A DNA stretch of 64,000 bases from Bacillota bacterium (GTDB lineage Bacteria; Bacillota; SHA-98; UBA4971), in NCBI GenBank assembly GCA_012842395.1, contig DUSX01000018.1, positions 126,116 to 190,115 on the forward strand, given 5' to 3'. Position numbers and translations under genes: made by a program. Below the pieces are notes generated by a model, which was not told where the DNA came from, did no database searches, and saw only the letters and a list, made by a program, of their open reading frames with translations. Shown here piece after piece: positions 7,365 through 16,934 of this stretch; the stretch's first letter is position 1, and each line of letters starts with the position of its first letter.

Positions 7365-10070
7365 ATGGCCAAAAAGTACGTCTACTTTTTCGGCAATGGC
7401 AAGGCTGAGGGCGGCAAGGACATGCGAAACCTTCTTGGCGGCAAAGGTGCGGGCTTATCCGAGATGACGAACCTTGGCATACCTGTCCCGCCCGGGTTCA
7501 CCATCACGACCGAGGTGTGCTCGTTTTACTATGAGAAAGACAAGCAGTACCCGCCTGAGCTCACCGAGCAGGTTCAGGAGAACCTCAGGAAGCTCGAGGA
7601 TGCGATGGGCCTCAAGTTCGGCGACCCTGAGCGGCCGCTCCTCGTATCGGTTAGGTCGGGGGCCAGGGTGTCGATGCCTGGCATGATGGACACGGTGCTC
7701 AACCTGGGGCTCAACGACGAGACAGTCAAGGGTCTCATCAAGCTCACGGGGAACGAGCGCTTTGCCTATGACGCGTACCGCAGGTTCGTCCAGATGTTCG
7801 GCAACGTGGTCCTGGGCGTGCCCCATGATGACTTCGAAGAGATCCTCGAGGCGAAGAAGAAGGAGCTCGGGGTGCGTCTGGATACCGAGCTCGACGCGGC
7901 AGCCCTCAAGGATGTGGTGAAGTCCTTCAAAGCACGCATCCGCGAGAAAAAGGGGATCGACTTCCCCGATGATCCCATGAAACAACTGGAAATGGCACGC
8001 GACGCCGTGTTCGGTTCCTGGAACAACCCGCGCGCCATAACCTACCGTAAGATCCACAATATACCAGGCAACTGGGGCACTGCCGTTAACGTCCAGGCGA
8101 TGGTGTTCGGGAACATGGGCGAGAACTCCGGGACGGGGGTTGCCTTCACTAGGGACCCCGCGACCGGCGAAAAGAAGTACTACGGCGAGTATCTGAAGAA
8201 CGCGCAAGGCGAGGACGTGGTGGCTGGCATTAGGACCCCGAAACCCATCGCCGAGCTCGAGAAGGAAATGCCGGAGGTCTACAAGCAGCTTTGCGGGATC
8301 TTCGAGAAGCTGGAGCGGCATTACCGGGACATGCAGGACGTGGAGTTCACGATCCAGGAAGGCAAGCTCTTCATGCTGCAGACGCGTGCCGGGAAGCGCA
8401 CGGCGGCAGCTGCCGTCAAGATCGCCGTGGACATGGTCAAGGAGGGCCTCATAACGAAGGAAGAAGCCGTCATGCGCGTTGAGCCCGCGCAGCTCGACAC
8501 GCTCCTGCACAAGATGATCGATCCCAAGGCCAAGGTGCAGGTCATCGCGACTGGGGTGGCCGCCTCCCCGGGCGCCGCGGTAGGCGCGGTGGTATTCAAC
8601 GCTGACGATGCGGCGTCGCGCGGCGCGGCAGGAGAGAAGGTCATCCTGGTCAGAAAGGAGACGTCGCCCGATGACATCCACGGCATGGCTGCTGCCCAGG
8701 GCATTCTGACGAGCAGGGGCGGCAAGACCAGCCACGCGGCGGTTGTCGCGCGTGGCATGGGGACGCCTGCGGTCACGGGTTGCGAGGCCATCACCGTTGT
8801 CGAGGCGGAGAAGCTCTTCCGCGTGGGGGACGTGGTGGTGAAAGAGGGCGATATCATAACCCTCGACGGCACCAACGGGAGGGTCATTCTCGGCCAGGCG
8901 CCGCTGGTGGACCCGACCATAGGCGGGGACTTTGCGACGCTCATGGAGTGGGCTGACGAGATAAAGAGCCTCGGCGTGAGAGCTAACGCCGATACCCCCC
9001 ACGATGCCGAGGCGGCGCTCAAGTTCGGTGCGAAGGGCATCGGGCTGTGTCGAACTGAGCACATGTTCTTCGGTGAGGAGCGCGTGCCAGTGGTGCAGGA
9101 AATGATCCTGGCTGAGACCACAGAGGCGAGGCGTGCGGCGCTCGACAAGTTGCTGCCGTTCCAGGTGGAGGACTTCCGCGGGATCCTTAAGGCCATGGCC
9201 GGCTATCCCGTGATCATCCGGCTCCTCGACCCGCCGCTCCATGAGTTCCTGCCCAGCCATGAGCAGCTGCTCGTGGAGGTCACGAAGATGAGGCTTCAGG
9301 GCGGTGATCCGGACGAGCTCAAGAAGAAGGAGGCGCTCCTCGCGCGCGTCGAGAAGCTCCGTGAAATCAACCCCATGCTCGGTCACAGGGGATGCCGGCT
9401 CGGCGTGACCTATCCCGAGATCAACGAGATGCAGGCGAGGGCCATTTTCGAGGCTGCTTGCCAGCTGACCAAGGAAGGGTACAAGGTCTACCCAGAGGTC
9501 ATGATCCCCGTTGTAGGGCATGTGAGGGAGATCGAGATAGCCCGCGAGGTCGTAGACCGGGTCGCCAAGGAGACCATGGAGAAACACGGCGTGAAGATCG
9601 AGTACATGGTTGGCACGATGATCGAGCTTCCGAGGGCCGCTCTCACTGCTGATGAGATCGCTAAGGAAGCCCAGTTCTTCTCCTTCGGCACCAACGACCT
9701 CACCCAGACGACCTTCGGTTTCTCGCGGGACGATGCCGAGGGCAAATTCCTGCCGTACTATCTCGAGCATAACGTGCTGGAGCACAACCCATTCGAGATC
9801 CTCGACAGGAAGGGCGTCGGCGAACTAATCAAGATAGCCGTCGAGCGGGGGAAGCGGACCAGGCCCGAGCTTGAGGTGGGCATCTGCGGAGAACACGGAG
9901 GAGAGCCTTCGTCTGTCGAGTTCTGCCACGACGTCGGCCTCGACTATGTGAGCTGCTCACCGTTCCGCGTTCCCATCGCTAGGCTCGCGGCGGCCCAGGC
10001 TGAAATAAGGAATCCTCGCAAGGCCAAGGGCAGGGCGGCCGGTCGAACCGAGGAATACACCACCGCGTAG
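7365..10070 (+). CDS. ppdK: Pyruvate, phosphate dikinase
   Basis: 901 aa. Interconverts pyruvate + ATP + Pi and PEP + AMP + PPi. Domain order is an N-terminal ATP-grasp region (VYFFGNGKAEG, LLGGKGAGLSEM, VSVRSGARVSMPGMMDT), a swivelling phosphohistidine domain with SRGGKTSHAAVVARG (catalytic His457), and a PEP-binding TIM barrel (RTEHMFF, EVMIPVVG, SFGTNDLTQTTFG) with active-site Cys841 in GICGEHGG. The start is an ATG with AAGGAGG 9 bases upstream. It follows glyS by 118 bases on the same strand. The PPi-linked enzyme fits an anaerobe. The companion PPDK regulatory kinase often found nearby is not in this window. Confidence 0.97.
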   Translation: MAKKYVYFFGNGKAEGGKDMRNLLGGKGAGLSEMTNLGIPVPPGFTITTEVCSFYYEKDKQYPPELTEQVQENLRKLEDAMGLKFGDPERPLLVSVRSGARVSMPGMMDTVLNLGLNDETVKGLIKLTGNERFAYDAYRRFVQMFGNVVLGVPHDDFEEILEAKKKELGVRLDTELDAAALKDVVKSFKARIREKKGIDFPDDPMKQLEMARDAVFGSWNNPRAITYRKIHNIPGNWGTAVNVQAMVFGNMGENSGTGVAFTRDPATGEKKYYGEYLKNAQGEDVVAGIRTPKPIAELEKEMPEVYKQLCGIFEKLERHYRDMQDVEFTIQEGKLFMLQTRAGKRTAAAAVKIAVDMVKEGLITKEEAVMRVEPAQLDTLLHKMIDPKAKVQVIATGVAASPGAAVGAVVFNADDAASRGAAGEKVILVRKETSPDDIHGMAAAQGILTSRGGKTSHAAVVARGMGTPAVTGCEAITVVEAEKLFRVGDVVVKEGDIITLDGTNGRVILGQAPLVDPTIGGDFATLMEWADEIKSLGVRANADTPHDAEAALKFGAKGIGLCRTEHMFFGEERVPVVQEMILAETTEARRAALDKLLPFQVEDFRGILKAMAGYPVIIRLLDPPLHEFLPSHEQLLVEVTKMRLQGGDPDELKKKEALLARVEKLREINPMLGHRGCRLGVTYPEINEMQARAIFEAACQLTKEGYKVYPEVMIPVVGHVREIEIAREVVDRVAKETMEKHGVKIEYMVGTMIELPRAALTADEIAKEAQFFSFGTNDLTQTTFGFSRDDAEGKFLPYYLEHNVLEHNPFEILDRKGVGELIKIAVERGKRTRPELEVGICGEHGGEPSSVEFCHDVGLDYVSCSPFRVPIARLAAAQAEIRNPRKAKGRAAGRTEEYTTA

Positions 10071-10225
10071 CCGGGAACTCCTCGCGCGGTGGGGCCGGCG
10101 CCACATGAGGGTGGCTGCGACCTGCGACACGCCGTTGCGGCGCGGTAGCGGATCCGGCGCCGCGGAGAGGGCGCGGCCCCAGTAGGCAGGGAGTGCTCGG
10201 AAAGAACGTCGTGAACAGCGGATCG

Positions 10226-10278
10226 TGCCCCCGCGAGCGCGTGCGCGAAGAGCGTGCGCCGAGATGCTCGCGGGGGCA
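10226..10278 (+). terminator. Hairpin after ppdK, possible terminator
   Basis: TGCCCCCGCGAG (10226-10237) pairs perfectly over 12 bp with CTCGCGGGGGCA (10267-10278), enclosing a 29-base GC-rich loop. There is no U-run, so factor-independent termination is not assured. Confidence 0.45.
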
Positions 10279-10322
10279 TTCGCGATTCTGGCTACCGCAT
10301 TGCCGCGAGGCACGGGCGTCGT

Positions 10323-10362
10323 TGCATGTGCATGTGCATCTGCATCCGCATCGGTATCTGCA
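10323..10362. repeat. Degenerate hexanucleotide tract (TGCATN-like)
   Basis: Six consecutive imperfect hexamers of the type TGCATG / TGCATC, decaying to CGCATC and GGTATC. It lies in non-coding DNA between a hairpin and a promoter-like sequence. Read as codons one frame gives alternating Cys-Met/Cys-Ile, but I see no gene. Confidence 0.6.
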
Positions 10363-10393
10363 GCGGGCCGTGCGGTTGTCGCACGGGACTGAA

Positions 10394-10423
10394 TTGTCAG
10401 GCATATACTGCTTCAAGTATGAT
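10394..10423 (+). promoter_or_regulatory. Candidate promoter of dnaG-rpoD
   Basis: TTGTCA (10394-10399), an 18-base spacer and TATGAT (10418-10423), followed by further TATACT-like sequence. It would give a leader of about 280 bases before dnaG. Confidence 0.5.
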
Positions 10424-10711
10424 ATACTATCAGATATGCGAACATGTGGTCTGGTGGAGCGTCAATTCGGGTGCGAAATCTTGACCCCAAGGCAGGATTC
10501 TGACGAGATCCGTCGAATCCTGTGTGACAGTCTTCGCCCACTTCGACGCCATATGACGAGAGCGCCGCTGCCCGCACGCCCAGGCAATAGCGAGATGCCT
10601 TTCTGCGGCGAGTGAAGCCTGGCAAAAAAGGAAAAACGCCTGTAGTGGCGAAAGAGGAACTACGAGAGACGTGTCTCGTTAATCTGTGGTGTGGCAAGGA
10701 GAACGGGCGCA

Positions 10712-12643
10712 ATGCGCGGTTACAGCGAAGACGTTCTTAACGAGGTCCGTGCGAAGAGCGATATTGTTGAGGTGATATCCGGATATGTCGCGCTGAAGCA
10801 GGCTGGTAAAACTTACAAGGCTTTGTGCCCGTTTCACGCGGAAAAGACGCCGTCGTTCGTGGTCTCTCCAGAGAAGCAGCTCTTCCACTGTTTCGGGTGC
10901 GGTGCGGGCGGTGATGTCTTCAGTTTCGTGATGAAAGCAGAGAATGTGGACTTCGCCGAAGCGGTCAGGATCCTTGCTGACAGGGCTGGCGTCGCCCTCG
11001 TGGCGTCATCGAAGGAGGCCCGGGAAGCGCAGGAGCGGCGGGCGGCCGTGTACGAGGCGAACGAAGCCGCGTGCGAGTATTTCCAGGAGGTGCTTGCGGG
11101 AAATCCAGAAGCCGAGAGTGCGCGGGCCTATCTAAGAAAACGCGGCCTTTCAGAGGAGACCGTAAAGAGGTTCAGGCTTGGGTTTGCCCCGCCATCTTGG
11201 GATGCTCTCTTGAGGGCTCTCACCAGGAAGAAGATCGCGAGAGAGGTCCTTCTCGACGCCGGGCTGGTCATCCCAGGGAAGGAGCCCGGCAGCTGTTACG
11301 ACAGGTTCAGGGCAAGGCTGATGTTCCCGATAAGCGACCCGTCGGGGAAAGTGATAGGTTTTGGGGGACGAGTCATCGACGATTCCGCTCCCAAGTACCT
11401 GAATTCTCCGGAGACCGTGTTGTTCAAGAAAGGAAGAAACTTGTACGCGCTTCACCTCGCCAAAGAGGCGATGCGTAGGGAGTCTGCGGCCGTTGTTGTG
11501 GAGGGCTACATGGACGCCATCACTGCGCATCAGCACGGTTTCGCTCATGTCGTCGCCTCGCTTGGCACGGCCCTCACCGAGGAGCAGGCGAGGACTCTCC
11601 GGCGCTATGTGCCGGCCGTGGTGATCGCGTACGACGCCGACGCGGCGGGCGCGGCTGCAACCCTGCGGGGCATGGAGATTCTGGCAGGGGCGGGTCTCGA
11701 GGTGCGGGTGGCGACCTTGCCCGCCGGGGAAGACCCTGACGCCACGCTCAGAAGAGGCGGGGACGCAGCCTTCGCGAAGGTGCTCGCGGACGCGACGCCG
11801 CTCATAGATTACAGGCTGTACGTGGCCATCTCGAGCGCGGACCATGGAACGACTGAGGGAAAAGTGCGGGCCGCGCGGGAGGCCGCACGTGTGCTTGCCA
11901 GTGTGAAAAGCGCCGTCGAGCGCAGCGAGTACACGCGCAAAGCTGCATCCTGGTTGGGGATAGACCCCGATGCCCTCGGCAAGGATGTAGAGGCGCTCGC
12001 GAGGGCCTCAGGCCTTCGTATGAGAAGACCCGGCCCGGGCGCTGCGTCCGGAGGAACGGGGAGGGCGTCTTTCGGTCTCGAGACTCTGGAGGGAGATGCG
12101 GATAGAAACGCCGGAAGCAGGCATACTAAGTCAAAGGATGATATTGCCAGATCAGGCGAGATGATGAAAGTCCTGGAAGCCGAGAAGGTCCTTCTCAGGC
12201 TCATGGCCGAAAACAGAAAGGTCCAAGCCGCGGTGCTCTCGGAGGTCGGGAGCGACGGTTTCCACGACCCTAGGCACCAGAGGATAGCGCGGGCGGTGGT
12301 GGAACAGACGGCCGATTTGGGGGGCGAAGATGAGGATCGACCCGCCGTTGAGCCATCGAGAGTCATGGCTGTGCTCGAGGATGACGAGACCCGCAGGTAT
12401 GCCGCGGGTGTGTTCCTCGAACAGGCCGGGGACGACCATGGCGACGCGACGAGAATTGCCGACGATTGCCTCAATGTGCTGCGCGAGCATGCCATCAGAG
12501 AGAGGATCCGTGAGATCGAGCGCGAACTTGCCTCCGTCGGTGGAGTGGGGCGTGCGGAGAGGGAGCGGGAGCTTCTCGCGGAGCTCGGAAGCCTGAGGGC
12601 GAGGCTTTCAAGGGAATTCCAGCCCTTCTCGGGGATCGGCTAG
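10712..12643 (+). CDS. dnaG: DNA primase
   Basis: 643 aa. Makes RNA primers at the replication fork. The N-terminal CHC2 zinc finger is intact (Cys39, His42, Cys60, Cys63 in [12 protein letters not shown] and [12 protein letters not shown]). The core has RLMFPISD and GFGGRVID, then the TOPRIM motifs VVEGYMDAI and YDADAAG. A C-terminal DnaB-interacting region follows a low-complexity linker. I chose the ATG at 10712, with AAGGAGA 9 bases upstream; an in-frame GTG at 10691 is less likely. The next gene is rpoD, 109 bases on, the usual macromolecular-synthesis arrangement. Confidence 0.96.
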   Translation: MRGYSEDVLNEVRAKSDIVEVISGYVALKQAGKTYKALCPFHAEKTPSFVVSPEKQLFHCFGCGAGGDVFSFVMKAENVDFAEAVRILADRAGVALVASSKEAREAQERRAAVYEANEAACEYFQEVLAGNPEAESARAYLRKRGLSEETVKRFRLGFAPPSWDALLRALTRKKIAREVLLDAGLVIPGKEPGSCYDRFRARLMFPISDPSGKVIGFGGRVIDDSAPKYLNSPETVLFKKGRNLYALHLAKEAMRRESAAVVVEGYMDAITAHQHGFAHVVASLGTALTEEQARTLRRYVPAVVIAYDADAAGAAATLRGMEILAGAGLEVRVATLPAGEDPDATLRRGGDAAFAKVLADATPLIDYRLYVAISSADHGTTEGKVRAAREAARVLASVKSAVERSEYTRKAASWLGIDPDALGKDVEALARASGLRMRRPGPGAASGGTGRASFGLETLEGDADRNAGSRHTKSKDDIARSGEMMKVLEAEKVLLRLMAENRKVQAAVLSEVGSDGFHDPRHQRIARAVVEQTADLGGEDEDRPAVEPSRVMAVLEDDETRRYAAGVFLEQAGDDHGDATRIADDCLNVLREHAIRERIREIERELASVGGVGRAERERELLAELGSLRARLSREFQPFSGIG

Positions 12644-12752
12644 AGGGCGAGACCTTGTCCGAACGTGCCGCAGTGCTTGGGCGGCGGCCGCTGTATCGAG
12701 ATTCAACTGGCACGACCGGCGGCGTATCCGGCGGCTGGGATGGAAAGGGGGG

Positions 12753-13895
12753 ATGACGATGACGAAGCCTGGGCAGCCTGACGTGCCCGAGCTCAAAGAG
12801 CTTATCGAACGTGGCAAGAGAAAGGGCATGCTGACATACAGGGAGATAATGGACGCGCTCCAGAACGTCGAGCTTTCTACCGAACAAATCGACGACATAT
12901 ACGAGGCTCTCGGCCAGATGGGCATAGACGTCCTGCCGGAGCCCGGGGATGGAGAAGCGGCGGACATAGCCGAAGAGGGCATTGTCCCTGAGGGGCCGGA
13001 CGGGGCAGACGGAGACGCGGTGCCTCACGAGGAAGTGGACCTTGACCTTTCCATTCCCGAGGGCATCAGCGTGGACGACCCAGTCAGGATGTACCTCAAG
13101 GAGATCGGCAGGGTTCCTCTTCTCACGGCCGAGGAGGAGGTAGAGCTGGCTAAACGGATCGAAAAGGGCGACGAACAGGCGAAGCGCAGGCTCGCCGAGG
13201 CAAACCTCCGGCTTGTGGTCAGCATCGCCAAGCGTTACGTCGGTCGCGGTATGCTTTTCCTCGACCTCATACAAGAAGGGAACCTTGGCCTTTTGAAGGC
13301 TGTCGAGAAATTCGATTATCGCAAAGGGTACAAGTTCAGCACCTACGCGACCTGGTGGATTCGGCAGGCCATAACGCGGGCCATAGCCGATCAAGCAAGG
13401 ACGATACGGATTCCCGTCCACATGGTGGAGACCATCAACAAGCTGGTGAGAGTGCAAAGGCAGCTCGTACAGGAGTACGGCCGGGAGCCGACCATAGAGG
13501 AAACGGCGAAGGCCATGGACATGAGCGAGGACAAGGTTAGGGAGATCATGAAGGTAGCGCAGGAGCCTGTGTCCCTCGAGACGCCGATTGGTGAGGAAGA
13601 GGACAGCCATCTGGGGGATTTCATCGAGGACGAGGATGTGATGGCCCCCGCGGATGCGGTCTCCTTCCATCTTCTCAAAGAGCAGCTTGAGGATGTGCTC
13701 GACACGCTGTCTCCGAGGGAGGAGAAGGTGCTTCGACTGCGTTTCGGCCTCGACGACGGCCGGTCGCGCACCCTGGAGGAGGTCGGACAGGTTTTCGGCG
13801 TGACCCGTGAGAGGATCCGACAGATCGAGGCAAAGGCCCTGAGGAAGCTGAGGCATCCGAGCCGAAGCAAGAAGCTCAAGGATTACCTTGAGTAA
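12753..13895 (+). CDS. rpoD: Primary RNA polymerase sigma factor (RpoD/SigA)
   Basis: 380 aa, the size of Firmicute SigA. Region 1.1 is short and acidic. Region 1.2 is [17 protein letters not shown]. Region 2 holds the -10 recognition helix ([17 protein letters not shown]). Region 3 starts at [12 protein letters not shown]. Region 4.2 is the -35 helix-turn-helix ([19 protein letters not shown]) before the terminal KALRKLRHP. The ATG follows AAAGGGGGG closely. Near-consensus TTGACA/TATAAT promoters elsewhere in the window agree with this sigma factor. Confidence 0.97.
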   Translation: MTMTKPGQPDVPELKELIERGKRKGMLTYREIMDALQNVELSTEQIDDIYEALGQMGIDVLPEPGDGEAADIAEEGIVPEGPDGADGDAVPHEEVDLDLSIPEGISVDDPVRMYLKEIGRVPLLTAEEEVELAKRIEKGDEQAKRRLAEANLRLVVSIAKRYVGRGMLFLDLIQEGNLGLLKAVEKFDYRKGYKFSTYATWWIRQAITRAIADQARTIRIPVHMVETINKLVRVQRQLVQEYGREPTIEETAKAMDMSEDKVREIMKVAQEPVSLETPIGEEEDSHLGDFIEDEDVMAPADAVSFHLLKEQLEDVLDTLSPREEKVLRLRFGLDDGRSRTLEEVGQVFGVTRERIRQIEAKALRKLRHPSRSKKLKDYLE

Positions 13896-13944
13896 ACCCC
13901 GGAGCGGGATGGAGGCAGCGTGCGGATTTCGCGACGCTGGCCTC

Positions 13945-13973
13945 TTGACCGACCGGGGTCGCTTGTGTATAAT
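13945..13973 (+). promoter_or_regulatory. Sigma-A promoter of the tRNA pair
   Basis: TTGACC (13945-13950), a 17-base spacer and TATAAT (13968-13973), 23 bases before the first tRNA. Confidence 0.88.
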
Positions 13974-13996
13974 TGCTGGTGTAAGTGAAGTTTTGT

Positions 13997-14071
13997 TCCC
14001 TGGTAGCTCAATGGCAGAGCGGCCGGCTGTTAACCGGTAGGTTGCAGGTTCGAGTCCTGCCCAGGGAGCCA
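13997..14071 (+). tRNA. tRNA-Asn (GTT)
   Basis: A 75-base cloverleaf with CCA encoded. The acceptor TCCCTGG pairs with CCAGGGA, the T arm GCAGG-TTCGAGT-CCTGC is intact, and the anticodon loop CTGTTAA places GTT at positions 34-36. The discriminator base is G. It is first in a two-tRNA unit with its own promoter. Confidence 0.96.
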
Positions 14072-14077
14072 GAATTC

Positions 14078-14152
14078 GGGCCTATAGCTCAGCGGTAGAG
14101 CAACCGGCTCATAACCGGTCGGTCCCTGGTTCGAACCCAGGTGGGCCCACCA
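14078..14152 (+). tRNA. tRNA-Met (CAT)
   Basis: A 75-base cloverleaf with CCA encoded, 6 bases after tRNA-Asn. The acceptor GGGCCTA pairs with TGGGCCC (one G-T pair), the T arm CCTGG-TTCGAAC-CCAGG is intact, and the anticodon loop CTCATAA gives CAT. The first acceptor pair is G-C, so it looks like an elongator rather than an initiator. A tRNA-Ile with lysidine-modified CAT cannot be excluded by eye. Confidence 0.92.
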
Positions 14153-14524
14153 GGATTTCAAAGCGGGCGATGTTCGCCCGCTTTCCACATCTCGCGGTGG
14201 CGCTAGCACTCGCGTGCCGCGATGCCGCGATGCGGCGAGGACATGAGAGCCTGCGCGGACCGTTCCAGCCGCGTGTGGAGCACGATGACGGCGTCCCAGG
14301 AAGATGAGAGGGCGGGGGCCCCCGTGACCGCCACGCACTGACTGGAACCTTGTGGGCCCTTGGCCGTCGTGCAGGAACTGAAAGGCTGTTGTAGAAATAA
14401 CTATAGTACTGGAAAAGCAAAGCCCGCGCCTGCCGGGGCCTTGTTCGCTGGCAGAAATGCTCCGGCATCGGGGTCTTGAGGCCAAGTGGGAACGGCAGAC
14501 CGGAGGAGAAAGGGGCCCAGAAGG
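14153..14524. other. 372-base gene-free stretch after the tRNA pair
   Basis: It begins with the tRNA terminator hairpin (14160-14184). The remainder up to the zinc-ribbon gene shows no supportable gene. An AT-rich patch around 14390-14410 (TATAGT at about 14400) could hold a promoter for the following genes, but no good -35 is present. Confidence 0.5.
14160..14184 (+). terminator. Terminator of the tRNA pair
   Basis: AAAGCGGGCGA (14160-14170), a 3-base loop and TCGCCCGCTTT (14174-14184) form a perfect 11-bp stem ending in Ts, directly downstream of tRNA-Met. Confidence 0.85.
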
Positions 14525-14707
14525 ATGGTCGTGAAGTGCGAGATATGCGGCAAGGTCATCCCAAAGGCAAGGCTCGAGATTCTGCCGACGACGAAGAGAT
14601 GCGTCGAGTGCGCGCAGAAGAACGGCACGGACGTGCAGGCCAAGCGCACCGAGGTGGGCATGGACATTGAAACGTATAAGGACCTGCTGGGGGCGATAAG
14701 AAGCTAG
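14525..14707 (+). CDS. Small C4 zinc-finger protein
   Basis: 60 aa. Two CxxC pairs, CEICGKVIPKARLEILP and TTKRCVECAQ, form a C4 zinc ribbon resembling the C-terminal finger of TraR/DksA proteins. Such small proteins are common in Clostridia and have no assigned role. I used the ATG at 14525, just before the homologous segment; AAAGGGG lies about 12 bases upstream. It precedes a larger zinc-ribbon coiled-coil protein by 60 bases on the same strand, which suggests a shared operon. Confidence 0.75.
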   Translation: MVVKCEICGKVIPKARLEILPTTKRCVECAQKNGTDVQAKRTEVGMDIETYKDLLGAIRS

Positions 14708-14766
14708 TGTGCCGCCGCGCATGATGTCGCTCCCTTCAGGGTTTGCATGATAACGCGAAGGGAATA

Positions 14767-15486
14767 ATGTCAATGACCGAGATACAGTTGCTCCTTGAGC
14801 TCCAGCACCTGGACATGCAGATACGGCAGCTGGAAAAGGCGCTTGTAGAGTTGCCTGTCCGGAAGGAGATCGAAAACCTTGAGGCGGCTCTAGAGACGTT
14901 GCGCGCAAGCCTCTCCGACGTGAACGCGAGGCTTGCGCGTATTCGTAAGGAGCAGAAAGAGGCCGAGTGGAACCTCAGGGAAACGATACAGGCGATTGAG
15001 TCCATCTCCGGAAAGCTCTATGGGGGCGCAGTCACGAATCCCAGGGAGATCGAGGGGATGCAGGGCAAACTCAGGATGCTGGAAGGAAGCAAGGCTCAGC
15101 TGGAGGACCGCATTATCGCCCACATGGAGGAGGTCGAGACCCTCGAGTCCAAGGTGGAGAGCCTGAGCCGTGAGGTCGCAGAGACCGCATCGAAGCTGGA
15201 CGTATTGAACAATGCCTGCGCTGCCAAGGTGTCGGAGATCGAGGCGGAGATATCCGATGCGTGCGGGCGGCGTGAGTCCCTGGCCGCCAGGATATCACCG
15301 AGCATCCTCGCCAGGTATGAGCAGCTCACGAAGGACAAGGGGGGCCTGGCGGTAGTCCCGGTCAAGGATGGGATCTGCGGCGGATGCCATGTGGTCCTGC
15401 CAACGTTCATCGTGGCGCGATGTAGGCCCAACGACCAAGTCGTGAAGTGCGAAAGCTGCGGCAGGATCCTGTGCTGGATTGAGTGA
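14767..15486 (+). CDS. Coiled-coil protein with C-terminal zinc ribbon (COG1579 type)
   Basis: 239 aa. Residues 5-170 are strongly heptad-like (LLLELQHLDMQIRQLEKAL, many Glu/Leu/Lys repeats), forming a long coiled coil. The C-terminus has a zinc ribbon with CGGC and CESC pairs (ICGGCHVVLPTF, VKCESCGRILCW). This matches the conserved COG1579 family, proposed to bind nucleic acid, with no defined activity. I chose the ATG at 14767, after CGAAGGGA. The RNase HI gene follows within 135 bases. Confidence 0.85.
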   Translation: MSMTEIQLLLELQHLDMQIRQLEKALVELPVRKEIENLEAALETLRASLSDVNARLARIRKEQKEAEWNLRETIQAIESISGKLYGGAVTNPREIEGMQGKLRMLEGSKAQLEDRIIAHMEEVETLESKVESLSREVAETASKLDVLNNACAAKVSEIEAEISDACGRRESLAARISPSILARYEQLTKDKGGLAVVPVKDGICGGCHVVLPTFIVARCRPNDQVVKCESCGRILCWIE

Positions 15487-15617
15487 GCCGTGGCCGCGGA
15501 AATGATTCCCGTCAGGGCGCCTCGTTCGGAGCGCCATCCCAGAACGCAACAGCGGTAAGTGGGCAAGTACTAGGAGTGGGGCAGGGACTAACACGTCCTG
15601 TCATTAGGGGGAGCATA

Positions 15618-16091
15618 GTGGGCGATCATTCGGGGACAGAGACTAGTGTAGCTGGTGAGCTCGTGATATACACCGACGGCGCGTCCCGGGGAAATCCAGG
15701 CCCCGCGGGCATCGGGGCGGTTATCCTCGACGAGACCGAACGAGTCGTTGCCGAGATAAGTCGGGGGATCGGCATTGCTACCAACAACGAGGCAGAGTAT
15801 CTCGCTCTTGCGGAGGCGCTTGAGAAGGCACGGAGCCTCGGGGCGCGGAGGGTGCGCGTTTACGTTGACAGCGAGCTTGTGGCTAGACAGCTCTGCGGTG
15901 AGTACGCCGTGCGGTCCGACCGATTACGGCCTCTCATCGCGAGGGTGCAGGCGCTTCGCAGGGGGTTCGACGCGTGTCCGGTGAGGCACGTGAGGCGGGC
16001 CATGAATGCGCGAGCCGACGAGCTTGCAAACATGGGTATCGACGCCGCGTCGGTAACGCGGGCGGAGGAGCTGGAAGGACCGCGGCCATAG
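15618..16091 (+). CDS. Ribonuclease HI family protein
   Basis: 157 aa. Cleaves RNA in RNA-DNA hybrids. The catalytic acids are present: Asp20 in YTDGASRGNPGP, Glu60 in NNEAEYLAL, Asp84 in VYVDSEL, and a fourth Asp in NARADELAN. There is no hybrid-binding extension, so it matches the short reverse-transcriptase-like bacterial RNase HI group. The start is a GTG at 15618, with GGGGGA 5 bases upstream; earlier in-frame codons overlap the preceding gene. rnpB lies downstream. Confidence 0.92.
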   Translation: MGDHSGTETSVAGELVIYTDGASRGNPGPAGIGAVILDETERVVAEISRGIGIATNNEAEYLALAEALEKARSLGARRVRVYVDSELVARQLCGEYAVRSDRLRPLIARVQALRRGFDACPVRHVRRAMNARADELANMGIDAASVTRAEELEGPRP

Positions 16092-16422
16092 CGTGGTGCG
16101 GGGTCGAAGTCGAAGGTGAGTCCAGGCGCGCGCGCCGGCGTTCGTGCGGCGCGGCCAGAGACTTGAGAGCTGTGCATTGGATGTCCGAGGCGGTTCCGGT
16201 GAGGGCGGACGGCGGACGCGAGGTCGGGGGACCGAGCGGGGCAGGTCTGCGGGCTTTGCAGATTTGACATGTGGGCCGGCACGTGCTATTATGACGTTCA
16301 GCGAGGCCGGCATGCGAGTACATTTGCGCCGCTCACCGCGCGGCCTCGCGAGAAGACAGGACAATGACCAAAAAGCAAGATCCCCGTTCTCTTGGGCGGG
16401 CGATCATGCGCATCATGTCGAG
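16092..16422. other. 331-base stretch between the RNase HI gene and rnpB
   Basis: No gene is supported. It contains the promoter at 16264-16292, then about 125 bases before the RNase P RNA. That leader holds a strong hairpin (GCGAGGCCG near 16299 with CGGCCTCGC near 16340) and a second one around 16376-16405. It may be a processed 5' leader of rnpB. Confidence 0.5.
16264..16292 (+). promoter_or_regulatory. Sigma-A promoter upstream of rnpB
   Basis: TTGACA (16264-16269), a 17-base spacer and TATTAT (16287-16292). The match is near-consensus. Start would be near 16299, unusually far (about 125 bases) from the RNase P RNA. Confidence 0.82.
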
Positions 16423-16806
<384 letters not shown>

Positions 16807-16818
16807 CCTGGTCCAAAA

Positions 16819-16848
16819 TGAGCGCTTCTGGCGAAAGAGAAGCGCTCA
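16819..16848 (+). terminator. Hairpin downstream of rnpB
   Basis: TGAGCGCTTCT (16819-16829) pairs perfectly with AGAAGCGCTCA (16838-16848). The 11-bp stem is placed like the rnpB terminator; the following CTTGCT is a weak U-tract. Confidence 0.65.
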
Positions 16849-16934
16849 CTTGCTATCAGTCGGTCTCTTGATGAGTTCACGATCGTGGCCCGCTGATTCT
16901 CGAGGCCCGAAAAACCAGACGAGGGGAGGACTAG

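Larger units (their letters stand above)
10071..10711. other. 641-base gene-free stretch between ppdK and dnaG
   Basis: I see no convincing gene. It holds a long perfect-stem hairpin (10226-10278), a degenerate hexanucleotide tract (10323-10362) and a promoter-like sequence (10394-10423). Short open frames here have no ribosome binding site or recognisable content. The 3' part, around 10400-10690, is less GC-rich than its surroundings and is probably the dnaG-rpoD leader. Confidence 0.6.

Noticed and set aside
7455-9785. 776-codon minus-strand frame across ppdK
   Set aside because: Antisense shadow: ppdK is fully conserved on the plus strand, and the minus translation is His/Leu/Arg-rich with no recognisable domain.
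10254-10484. Cys-rich short frame (RRCMCMCICIRIGICSG)
   Set aside because: The Cys/Met alternation comes from the hexanucleotide tract, there is no ribosome binding site, and a promoter lies within it.
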